From NCBI RefSeq assembly GCF_029285175.1, contig NZ_JABEDH010000003.1:280348-344347 (forward strand): 64,000 bases of DNA, in the 5' to 3' direction. Positions 18,912-26,332 of the stretch are shown here, piece by piece. Within the stretch, counting starts at the first letter, position 1. Each line of letters starts with the position of its first letter. The stretch comes from Sulfitobacter sp. M05 (GTDB taxonomy: Bacteria > Pseudomonadota > Alphaproteobacteria > Rhodobacterales > Rhodobacteraceae). The notes beneath the pieces are model-generated. The model worked only from the letters and a program-made list of their open reading frames with translations. It was not told the origin of the DNA and made no database searches. The translations under genes and the position numbers were made by a program.

Positions 18912-19745
18912 TTAGAATGTGAGTGGGTGCGACTTGGCCAGGGCGTCAAACTGCATCAATGTTTTGATAAGGCCTGGCATCTGATCAAGGTAAATTGAGT
19001 TCGGTCCGTCACTTGGCGCGGTGTCGGGATCCTCGTGGGTTTCAAGGAACACGGCCGCCACACCGATGGCCACAGCGGCGCGTGCCATCACGGGCGCAAA
19101 TTCACGCTGACCACCGGATGATCCACCAAGACCGCCCGGCTGTGCGACAGAGTGGGTTGCATCCATCACAACAGGATATCCGGTCTGTGCCATCTGGGGC
19201 AAGCTGCGCATGTCCGCGACAAGGGTGTTATACCCAAAAGCGGTGCCACGTTCGGTCAGCAGGATGTTCTTGTTGCCTGTTGACTCAATCTTGTCGACGA
19301 TATTGCCCATTTCCCAAGGGGCCAGCCACTGGCCCTTTTTCACATTCACCGCTTTGCCGGTGTTGCCGGCAGCGACCAGCATATCGGTTTGGCGGCACAG
19401 AAAGGCGGGAATTTGCAGCACATCGACCACTTCGGCGGCAATGGCGCATTGCGCTTCGGTGTGGACATCGGTCAGCACCGGCACGTCATTGGCGCGGGCG
19501 ACAGATTGCAATACCTTCAAGCCCTCGTCGATCCCGAGGCCGCGAATGCCGGCCAGCGACGTGCGATTGGCCTTGTCATAGCTGGCCTTGAACACGAATT
19601 GCGCACCTACGGCGGCGCAGGCCTCTTTCAACTGGCCCGCAATCATTTGGGCGTGGGTTTCGCTTTCGAGTTGGCAAGGGCCGGCAATGATTGTCAGCGG
19701 ACGGTCGTTGCCGACGGTGACATCACCAAATGTGACCTGTGTCAT
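18912..19745 (-). CDS. kdsA: 3-deoxy-8-phosphooctulonate (Kdo-8-P) synthase
   Basis: A 277-residue cytoplasmic enzyme that condenses arabinose-5-phosphate with phosphoenolpyruvate to give Kdo-8-P, the precursor of Kdo in lipid A core and Kdo-linked capsules. Signatures are IAGPCQLESE, KASYDKANRTSLAGIRGLG, LTDVHTEAQ and MDATHSVAQPGG. Lys in KASYDKANR and the conserved Asp and His residues of the active site are present. The start ATG overlaps the kpsE stop by four bases. Position inside a capsule-export cluster points to capsule or lipid-linker supply. Confidence 0.95.
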   Translation of the reverse strand: MTQVTFGDVTVGNDRPLTIIAGPCQLESETHAQMIAGQLKEACAAVGAQFVFKASYDKANRTSLAGIRGLGIDEGLKVLQSVARANDVPVLTDVHTEAQCAIAAEVVDVLQIPAFLCRQTDMLVAAGNTGKAVNVKKGQWLAPWEMGNIVDKIESTGNKNILLTERGTAFGYNTLVADMRSLPQMAQTGYPVVMDATHSVAQPGGLGGSSGGQREFAPVMARAAVAIGVAAVFLETHEDPDTAPSDGPNSIYLDQMPGLIKTLMQFDALAKSHPLTF

Positions 19746-21439
19746 GAAGTTACCTGTTCTCTGAGGATCGACGCTGTCAAAGACAACATCAGATAGATGC
19801 CTGCAAAGATCAGGAAAGCCAAGATCGTGTTTTCAAATTTGCGTGGATAGGTGGGTTCTTGCGGAGCCACAGGTTCAACCGCAACGGTCAGGTAACGTAC
19901 TTGCCGACCGGCCTCTGTGCGGGCCTGATCCAGTGCGGTCTGGGCGGATTGCAGCACCATATCTGCGGCGGCCAGATCGGTTTGGGCCAGTTGCAAACGG
20001 ACAGATTGTTCGGCCAGCGAGTTTTCACCGGTGGTCGATGAGTTCATCTTTTCCTTCAGCTTTTCTAGCTGCACCTGAAGACGGCGCACATCACCGCGGG
20101 CACCGTCAACCTTGGCACGGTTCGGGCGGGCGTTGTCCAGCAGGGCTGCCAGCTCAAGCTCTTTCTCGATCAACATCCCTTCATAGGTGGTGATCTGGGT
20201 GCGGATCGCGACGATCTCTGCCTGCGGATCAACCCCGTTTTCAACCTGCATCCGGATCAGCGCTTCCTGGGCGTCGCGGCGCTTTTTCTGGGCGATGTCA
20301 AAGCCGGCCAAAGCATCCCTCATGCCGTCTTCGCGCTTTTGTTTTGACAGGTTGTTCACCCGCTCTTCGGCATATTTGATCAGGCTTTCCGAGAAGGAGG
20401 CCGAGATATTCGGATCACCGGCGATGACCTCCAGACGGATGACCCCTTCGGTGGGATCATAGCCGATTTTGACGTTCTTTTTATAGGTCTTATAAGTTTC
20501 TTCGTTGGTGGCATCCGGTTCCAGGCGCTGGATCGGGTCGATTGTTTCGTCGGAAAAGTGATCCTTAAAACCAACATCGCGGTCCAGACGCAGCATGGCG
20601 TCTTTGGATTGCAGATAGGCCTGAGTGGCGATGCTGTCGGCAGAGTTGGCGAACTGCGTTGGCAGGATACTGCCGAAGGGACTGGCGCCGCCGCCGCCTT
20701 CACTCTGGATGATCAAGAACTGACTGTTGGTGGCGTACATTGGGGTCGCCACGTTATAGAAATAATACCCGGCAGCGATGGTCGGGAGCATGACGAAAAA
20801 GGCAAGCCGGACCAGCAACAGACCCAGTTTGCGCCGCCTGCGGTTTGTTATTTCGCGCTGGATGTCGGAAATTTCGCGGGCGCGGCGTTCTGCGGGGCTG
20901 ATTTCGGTCGAGGGCAGGGAGGTGCCATCTGCCGGTACTGTCTGTGGCAGCTGCGTTCTGGTGGTTTCGATACGGCCCAGTTGTTGCGCACCATCCGCGC
21001 CATTGCCTTGGGGCACCACCAGTTCCAGCATGTTGGAGCGTTCGAATGGGTCGATCCCTTTAGCGCGTAGCAGGCGCACGGCATCAAAATCCGAAATCGG
21101 CGCGAGGTCGTGCTTTTGGGCGACCCGGCGTGCCATGCGCAACTGCCGTCCGGTCAGGCCTTCGCGACGGATCGCGTCAATATCGGTTTCGCCGGCCACT
21201 TCCGCGGCGGAAGAAACCGCGCCCGCACGTCCGGGGGGCGCATCTGCAGGGGAAGGTGTCGCGTCTTTTGCTGGGGTGGGCGTGGGGCCACCAGCGGGTG
21301 GGCGGGCCTGCGCAGCCCGAGCCGCGATGGGTTCCGGCATGGTGTCGGGGGCTGCCGGTGCGGCGGTATCCGTTGGGGTGTCGGATGTCGGCGTATTCCG
21401 CTTGATGCGGAACTTTCTAGCCTTGGGTTTCGTAGTCAT
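19742..21439 (-). CDS. kpsE: capsule polysaccharide export inner-membrane protein (KpsE/Wzz type)
   Basis: A 565-residue protein. A long N-terminal cytoplasmic region (about 1-205) rich in Pro, Ala and Thr is followed by a membrane helix (about 207-228), a periplasmic domain with PMYATNSQFLI and coiled coil (about 360-500, QKREDGMRDALAGFDIAQKKRRDAQEALIRMQ), and a C-terminal membrane helix (about 539-557). This two-helix polysaccharide co-polymerase topology matches KpsE/BexC, which couples the capsule ABC transporter to the outer-membrane exporter. The N-terminal extension is much longer than in E. coli KpsE (~382 aa). Its start overlaps kpsT by 23 bases. Confidence 0.85.
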   Translation of the reverse strand: MTTKPKARKFRIKRNTPTSDTPTDTAAPAAPDTMPEPIAARAAQARPPAGGPTPTPAKDATPSPADAPPGRAGAVSSAAEVAGETDIDAIRREGLTGRQLRMARRVAQKHDLAPISDFDAVRLLRAKGIDPFERSNMLELVVPQGNGADGAQQLGRIETTRTQLPQTVPADGTSLPSTEISPAERRAREISDIQREITNRRRRKLGLLLVRLAFFVMLPTIAAGYYFYNVATPMYATNSQFLIIQSEGGGGASPFGSILPTQFANSADSIATQAYLQSKDAMLRLDRDVGFKDHFSDETIDPIQRLEPDATNEETYKTYKKNVKIGYDPTEGVIRLEVIAGDPNISASFSESLIKYAEERVNNLSKQKREDGMRDALAGFDIAQKKRRDAQEALIRMQVENGVDPQAEIVAIRTQITTYEGMLIEKELELAALLDNARPNRAKVDGARGDVRRLQVQLEKLKEKMNSSTTGENSLAEQSVRLQLAQTDLAAADMVLQSAQTALDQARTEAGRQVRYLTVAVEPVAPQEPTYPRKFENTILAFLIFAGIYLMLSLTASILREQVTS

Positions 21440-22076
21440 ACAACTGTTTCGCTTCTTCCAAGGTGTCGAACATGCGCAGCTGACCGTCCAGCAGGACAGC
21501 AGCAGAGCGGGCGAATTTTTGCAGGGTCTCGGCCTGATGGGCGACGATGATGATGGTGGTCGTCCGCAGCCGTTCTTGCAGGAGGTCTCCGGCCTTGCGG
21601 TTAAACTCCACGTCTGTGGAGGCGGGCATGCCCTCGTCGATCAGGTACATGTCGAAATCAAGCGCAAGTAGCAGCGCAAAGGAAAACCGCGCCCGCATAC
21701 CGGTGGAATAGGTGCCCAGCGGCTGGTCGAAATATTCGCCAAGGTTGCACAACCATCGGCAAAAGCTCTCGACATAGTCAGGGTCAAGGCCATAGAGCCG
21801 CGCAATATAGCGGGCATTCTCCATGGCGGATACTTTGCCCACGACGCCGCCCATGAACCCAAGCGGAAAGGAAATGTTACAGCTGCGGCGGATTTCGCCC
21901 TCGTCAGGTTTTTCAAGGCCGGCCATCATGTTGATCAAAGTGGTTTTGCCGGTCCCGTTGGGGGCCAGAATGCCCAGCGACCGACCCAATTCGACCTTGA
22001 ACGAAACATTGTCCAGGATCACCTTGTGCTGGCTGCCGGTCCAATAGGACTTTGAAACATTTTCGAATTCCAGCAT
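21417..22076 (-). CDS. kpsT: capsule polysaccharide ABC transporter ATP-binding protein
   Basis: A 219-residue ATPase. The Walker A reads PNGTGKTT (about 40-47), the signature loop is YSTGMRARFSFAL (a divergent LSGGQ typical of KpsT/BexA) and the Walker B is MYLIDEG. It hydrolyses ATP to drive export of group 2 capsule or related glycolipid-linked polysaccharide across the inner membrane. It begins the minus-strand operon kpsT-kpsE-kdsA-pgm. The permease partner kpsM is not encoded next to it. Confidence 0.93.
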   Translation of the reverse strand: MLEFENVSKSYWTGSQHKVILDNVSFKVELGRSLGILAPNGTGKTTLINMMAGLEKPDEGEIRRSCNISFPLGFMGGVVGKVSAMENARYIARLYGLDPDYVESFCRWLCNLGEYFDQPLGTYSTGMRARFSFALLLALDFDMYLIDEGMPASTDVEFNRKAGDLLQERLRTTTIIIVAHQAETLQKFARSAAVLLDGQLRMFDTLEEAKQLYDYETQG

Positions 22077-22274
22077 GCCTGCTCCGGTTGCTGCTTACGT
22101 GACTTGCCTCGCCCCCTTTTCCAGAGGGTCCTTCAACGGATTATACCGCGACTTTGGCGACATTATGTCCTAAGTGGAAACAAATGTCCAAGTCACGTTA
22201 TGGTGGTATTCCCCGACAATCACGATCTTTGGTTAAGCCGTGGTTAAATGCGGCCTATTGCGGGGGCAGTCTGG

Positions 22275-23315
22275 TCAGGCGATTGCCTGCCAGACCAGAC
22301 CCGCGGCAATTGCACCGGTCAGCGCGAACCCCAGATAGGCGGCAAAGACGCGCGGTTTCACCAGTGCCCAGACCGCGATGGCGGCGGGGATACAACTGAC
22401 GCCGCCGGCGATGACAAATGACATGGCGGCCCCATTGCTCATCCCTTGGGCCAGCAGCGCATCAATCAGTGGGACAGCAGCATAACCGTTCAGATAGGCA
22501 GGTGCGCCCACCAATGCGCCCAGCAGGATCGGCACAACTCCGGTACCGCCAAGGAAGTTGGCGATTAGGTCTGCCGGCACATAGCGCAGCATCAAGGCTT
22601 CGATCAGATAGGCCAGCGTCAGCCATTTGATCAGGAACAAGGCGTTGCTGCGCGCAGTATCTGTGAAGGTCGCGCGCCGGTCTGGTTCGTTCCAGAACTG
22701 CCAGACAGGCGTGCCGGAAAACGGTTTTGACGTGGAACAACAGCCGTTTGCGGCGGGGGTTTCACGGAGAGGATTGGCAAAGATCGGCGTATTCGCCATC
22801 AGCATAACCCCGAACCCGCCGAACATGCCAAGGCTGACCGCGGCAACTGTCTTGGCCAAGGCAAAGTCAAATCCCAAGGTGCCCGAAGTGATTGCAAACA
22901 TGGCCGGGTCCATCAGCGGCGAGGCCAGCCAAAACGCCATTACCGCACCCAAAGGAGCGCCGACAGCGAGGAGGGCGGCGATGAAGGGAATGACCTCGCA
23001 GGAGCAGAATGGCGACAGCCCGCCAAGTAACGCGGCCATAACGATCATCCGCGCGGGGTTGCCCTCGAAGGCTTTGGCCAACAGGGTTTCCGCCCCAGAT
23101 GCCTTGAGATAGGCGACGGCGAGCACAGCAAAGGCGATAAACGGTGCGGTGCCACCAAGCGCCTTGAGTGTGAAGGTGATTGTCTCGGCCAAAGTGTCGG
23201 GGGCGAAAATCGCAACCAAGGCGAGGATCAGGGCAATCACGCCCCATGCGCCGGGGTTCCAGCGTTTGGATGGGGGCCCTGATGGGGCGCTGTGGGAGTG
23301 GGTGGTATCAGCCAT
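22275..23315 (-). CDS. DUF318-family permease (ArsP-like)
   Basis: A 346-residue polytopic membrane protein with about eight helices. The motif GGLSPFCSCEVIPFIAALLAVGAP is the hallmark of the DUF318/UPF0718 permeases, some of which (ArsP) export organoarsenicals. A second cysteine pair occurs in ANGCCSTSKPF in a central loop, a metalloid-binding candidate. The ATG at 23,315 follows TAAGGA; the first residues are MADTTHSHSAPSG. It overlaps the ArsR gene by eight bases, so regulator and permease share one transcript. The substrate is not known: arsenicals or another soft metal are the best guesses. Confidence 0.8.
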   Translation of the reverse strand: MADTTHSHSAPSGPPSKRWNPGAWGVIALILALVAIFAPDTLAETITFTLKALGGTAPFIAFAVLAVAYLKASGAETLLAKAFEGNPARMIVMAALLGGLSPFCSCEVIPFIAALLAVGAPLGAVMAFWLASPLMDPAMFAITSGTLGFDFALAKTVAAVSLGMFGGFGVMLMANTPIFANPLRETPAANGCCSTSKPFSGTPVWQFWNEPDRRATFTDTARSNALFLIKWLTLAYLIEALMLRYVPADLIANFLGGTGVVPILLGALVGAPAYLNGYAAVPLIDALLAQGMSNGAAMSFVIAGGVSCIPAAIAVWALVKPRVFAAYLGFALTGAIAAGLVWQAIA

Positions 23316-23652
23316 GATCATGATCCTTACAGGGGGCGGCGGCATCCGCGCAGCATTCAGTCAACAGGAAATGCGCAAGGGCTTCGACCTCGGCATAGGC
23401 AACTGCGGCACAGATGGTGCTGCGGCCTTGGCGTTGTTGGCGCACCAGACCGGCGGCGGTCAGCATCTTGAGGTGATGGGTCAGCGTGGAGCCGGTGACA
23501 CCGGTGCGTTCACCCAATGCGCCGATGCTAAGCCCTTCGGGGCCTGCACGCACAAGGCTGCGCAACACGGACAGACGTTGCTCGGACCCCAGCGCGGCAA
23601 AGCTGGCGGCGGCAAGGGTGAGGGGCGGGAGGGTTTCTGGTTCTTGTTTCAT
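23308..23652 (-). CDS. ArsR/SmtB-family transcriptional regulator
   Basis: A 114-residue winged-helix repressor: LSVLRSLVRAGPEGLSIGALGERTGVTGSTLTHHLKMLTAAGLVRQQRQGRSTIC. The C-terminus holds CC and C-x-D-H-D-H (CCADAAAPCKDHDHG), a cluster suited to soft-metal or metalloid sensing. Typical regulators of this family dissociate from DNA upon metal binding. Two ATTTC...GAAAT inverted repeats lie at and just upstream of the start and are likely operators. The gene overlaps the permease, suggesting it controls it. Confidence 0.88.
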   Translation of the reverse strand: MKQEPETLPPLTLAAASFAALGSEQRLSVLRSLVRAGPEGLSIGALGERTGVTGSTLTHHLKMLTAAGLVRQQRQGRSTICAAVAYAEVEALAHFLLTECCADAAAPCKDHDHG

Positions 23653-23666
23653 ATTTCTAGAAATAT
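23651..23666. promoter_or_regulatory. palindromic operator candidate 1 for ArsR
   Basis: ATATTTCTAGAAATAT is a perfect 16-base palindrome overlapping the ArsR start codon (23,650-23,652), a normal place for an autoregulatory operator. Confidence 0.6.
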
Positions 23667-23692
23667 AGAAATGATGGGCTTGTGCAAGCTTT

Positions 23693-23712
23693 ATTTCGAT
23701 ATTTGTCGAAAT
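23693..23712. promoter_or_regulatory. inverted-repeat operator candidate 2 for ArsR
   Basis: ATTTCGA (23,693-23,699) and TCGAAAT (23,706-23,712) with six bases between. It sits between the divergent arsR and UDG-family genes and shares the ATTTC/GAAAT half-site with candidate 1. Confidence 0.6.
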
Positions 23713-23766
23713 GAATTGCCCCCCTCTGGGGGTTGGCAGCCGGTCTGCATCGGGTATCTATCGGGT

Positions 23767-24354
23767 ATGAAAGACATGCGTGATGATCTGAAAGCTTGCA
23801 AAATCTGTGCGGACAGGTTCGCGGCAACCGCGACGGCACATCAGCCCAACCCGATTGTCTGGTTCGCACCGCAAGCGCGAATTTTGATTGCCGGGCAAGC
23901 ACCGGGCATCAAGGTGCATAACAGTGGGCGGCCTTTCGATGATGCCTCAGGCGATCGGCTGCGCGACTGGCTGGGAATGGATGGTGCCACCTTTTATGAT
24001 ACTGATAAGGTTGCGATCCTGCCGATGGGGTTCTGCTTTCCCGGTTACGATGCCAAGGGCAGCGACTTACCGCCACCGCCCGTCTGTGCGCGGACGTGGC
24101 GGCCTGACGCCTTGGCAATGCTGCCCGACCTCCGGCTGAAAGTCCTGATCGGCGGTTATGCAATGAAGTACCATATGGAGGGATTTACCAAGGTAGGTGA
24201 TGCGGTGGCGGGGTGGCGCGATCACCCTGACGGCGTGTTTTGCTTGCCTCATCCCTCGTGGCGCAATACCGGATGGCTAAAGAAAAACCCGTGGTTTGCG
24301 GCAGATGTGCTGCCGCTTCTTCAGGGTGCTGTGAAAGAGGTGCTGAATGGCTGA
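23767..24354 (+). CDS. uracil-DNA glycosylase family protein, four-cysteine (family 4/5 like)
   Basis: A 195-residue protein of the uracil-DNA glycosylase superfamily. Motif A reads GQAPGIKVHNSGRPF and motif B HPSWRN. Cysteines at 11, 14 (CKIC), 90 (GFCFPG) and 107 (PPVC) fit the C-x2-C...C-x(14-17)-C cluster pattern of iron-sulfur UDGs. Family members excise uracil from DNA, but this divergent branch has not been characterised to my knowledge. The usual acidic or Asn residue of motif A (GExPG) is Gln here. The ATG at 23,767 marks the start of homology; the open frame extends far upstream without coding character. It overlaps sseB by eight bases. Confidence 0.78.
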   Translation: MKDMRDDLKACKICADRFAATATAHQPNPIVWFAPQARILIAGQAPGIKVHNSGRPFDDASGDRLRDWLGMDGATFYDTDKVAILPMGFCFPGYDAKGSDLPPPPVCARTWRPDALAMLPDLRLKVLIGGYAMKYHMEGFTKVGDAVAGWRDHPDGVFCLPHPSWRNTGWLKKNPWFAADVLPLLQGAVKEVLNG

Positions 24355-25129
24355 GACAACCCCGTTGGATGTGGCCCATGCCGCGATGATGGCGGCAGAG
24401 CAGGACGATGCCGCGCGTTTGCGGTTTTACGAACGTATCGCAGACGTTGAGCTGTTTCTGCTGCTGGAAGCAGAACCTGTCGAGGATCAGATCAACCCGG
24501 TGTTGCTGGACGAGAGCTATGTCATTGTCTTTGACCGGGCCGAACGGCTGGCGGCCTATGTTGGCAACCCGGCCCCTTATGTGGCTCTGTCGGGCCGGGC
24601 TATTGCCGGCATGTTAGAGGGGCAGGATCTGGGGCTGGCGGTCAATATCGGTGTGGCCCTGTCGGAAATCCTGTTGCCGGCGGATTCGATGGCATGGCTG
24701 CGCGACACGCTGGCGCAACAGGCCGGTGAGGTTGAGGCGCGGATTGAAACATTGTTGCCGCCCAAAGGTCTGCCCGAAAACCTGATCACTGCCATAGATG
24801 GCAAGTTGGCCACGGCAACAGGTATGGCGGCGGGGGCGTTTCTGGTAGCGGTTGAGTATCAGGGCGGTGGGCGCGGGCATCTGTTGGCCTTTGTTGGGGC
24901 AATCCCACGGGCGCAGGACGCGCTGGTGCGGGCCGCCTCCGAAGCGCTGACGTTTTCCGGGATCGAAGCGGGGGCGATGGATGTTGGATTTTTTGCGCCA
25001 GATGATCCGACGGTGGCGAAACTGGCCAAAGTTGGCTTGCGTTTTGATCTGCCGCAGGGGGAGGGTTTGCAACATACACCGCGGATGCCACCGGGGGCAG
25101 ACCCCTCAAAACCGCCGATTTTGAAATAA
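24347..25129 (+). CDS. SseB-family protein
   Basis: A 260-residue protein. The N-terminal SseB domain occupies about 1-125 (RLRFYERIADVELFLLLE, LAAYVGNPAPYVALSGRAI) and the C-terminal SseB domain about 135-235. The family was named for an E. coli protein linked to serine sensitivity; no biochemical activity is established. No signal peptide is visible. It overlaps the UDG-family gene upstream by eight bases. Confidence 0.82.
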   Translation: MAETTPLDVAHAAMMAAEQDDAARLRFYERIADVELFLLLEAEPVEDQINPVLLDESYVIVFDRAERLAAYVGNPAPYVALSGRAIAGMLEGQDLGLAVNIGVALSEILLPADSMAWLRDTLAQQAGEVEARIETLLPPKGLPENLITAIDGKLATATGMAAGAFLVAVEYQGGGRGHLLAFVGAIPRAQDALVRAASEALTFSGIEAGAMDVGFFAPDDPTVAKLAKVGLRFDLPQGEGLQHTPRMPPGADPSKPPILK

Positions 25130-25259
25130 TCGGGGTGGATTGATCGCGTTTTCCCCCGGGCACCTCACGTCGGCGAGAGGTCACGGCCTCGTGGGGTGCA
25201 AACTGCTGGGGGGCTGCCTAGCTTGGTGTCACAGAGACCATCGGACAGGAGAACCGACA

Positions 25260-25784
25260 ATGAACCGTTTCACACTTACCATCGCCGCCGCCGCAACTGC
25301 CCTTGCCATAGCAGGACAGGCCTTTGCCGGCGAGCAATACGTCGATGGTACCGGCTATGCAGCCTCCGGGCATGACGTCGTCGCCTATTTCAGCCTGCCG
25401 CAGAATGCTGTTGGCCAGTCACAGCCCGCCGCCGTGCCGGGCAAAGCAGATATTACAGCCGAGTATAACGGAGCGACCTTTGCCTTCTCGACCGAAGCGA
25501 ACCGAGAAACGTTTCTGGCGAATCCTGAAAAATACGCGCCGCAATATGACGGTCACTGCGCTTATGGCGTGTCCAAAGGCGGTAAGGTGCCGGGCAATCC
25601 CAACCTGTGGCGCATCGTGGACGACAAGCTGTTCTTGAACATCAATAAGAACGTGGTGGGTTTCTGGGAAGAAGATATTCCCGGCAACATCAATCTGGCC
25701 GAAACCAACTGGCCTTCCATCGAGGCGGCCCCCGGTTCGGACAGTGTGATCCCGCAGTATACATCCACCGCGCCGATCAAGTAA
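25260..25784 (+). CDS. exported YHS-domain protein
   Basis: A 174-residue protein with a clear signal peptide (MNRFTLTIAAAATALAIAGQAFAG, cleavage after AFA). The rest holds a YHS-type domain: VDGTGYAASGHDVVAYF, EYNGATFAFSTEANRETFLANPEKYAPQYDGHCAYG. YHS domains are often associated with metal or oxygen-handling proteins. AGGAGA precedes the ATG at 25,260. Its stop overlaps the next start (TAATG), pairing it with the rhodanese gene. Confidence 0.85.
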   Translation: MNRFTLTIAAAATALAIAGQAFAGEQYVDGTGYAASGHDVVAYFSLPQNAVGQSQPAAVPGKADITAEYNGATFAFSTEANRETFLANPEKYAPQYDGHCAYGVSKGGKVPGNPNLWRIVDDKLFLNINKNVVGFWEEDIPGNINLAETNWPSIEAAPGSDSVIPQYTSTAPIK

Positions 25785-26278
25785 TGACAACAGCCGGCAA
25801 GCCCTTGCCGGACGGCTCCACCCCGTCGCGTTTTTCGCGGCGGGGGTTTTTGCTTGCCGGGGTTGGCGCAATTGGCCTTGCAGGTGTGGCTGGTGCGCGC
25901 TGGTTTAACCTTGGTGCGAGCGTGCAAAGGGGCGATCTGACCGCGCCGGCTGCATTGGCGGCGGCGGCCACGGGCGAGGTTTTGTTGATCGACATCCGCC
26001 GGCCCGAAGAATGGGCGCGCAGCGGCATCGGTCAGGGGGCGGTGCCGATCGACATGCGCAGGAAAGATTTCATCAATGCTCTTCTCGGACATTCCGGCGG
26101 CCGCAAAGATATTCCCGTGGCGCTGATCTGCGCGCGCGGTGTCCGCTCTGCACGGATGGCGGCACGGTTGGAGGCGGCGGGTTTCACGCGGGTTCTGGAT
26201 GTGCCCGAAGGGATGTCGGGATCAGGGGCGGGGCCGGGGTGGTTAAAGCGCGGCTTGCCCGTGGTGCAGCCGCATTAG
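25784..26278 (+). CDS. Tat-exported rhodanese-like protein
   Basis: A 164-residue protein. The N-terminus has SRRGFLLAGVGAIGLAGVAGA, a twin-arginine signal, so the product should be exported folded to the periplasm. The rhodanese fold follows: LIDIRRPEEWARSGIGQGAVPIDM and the active-site loop LICARGVRS with the persulfide-forming Cys. Rhodaneses transfer sulfane sulfur. It is coupled to the YHS gene, hinting at a shared periplasmic redox or thiol role (inference). Confidence 0.85.
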   Translation: MTTAGKPLPDGSTPSRFSRRGFLLAGVGAIGLAGVAGARWFNLGASVQRGDLTAPAALAAAATGEVLLIDIRRPEEWARSGIGQGAVPIDMRRKDFINALLGHSGGRKDIPVALICARGVRSARMAARLEAAGFTRVLDVPEGMSGSGAGPGWLKRGLPVVQPH

Positions 26279-26332
26279 AACGTCCCCCCTTAAACATGAA
26301 TCGCTTGTTCGCGGCCTCTGCCTCCATGCAGG

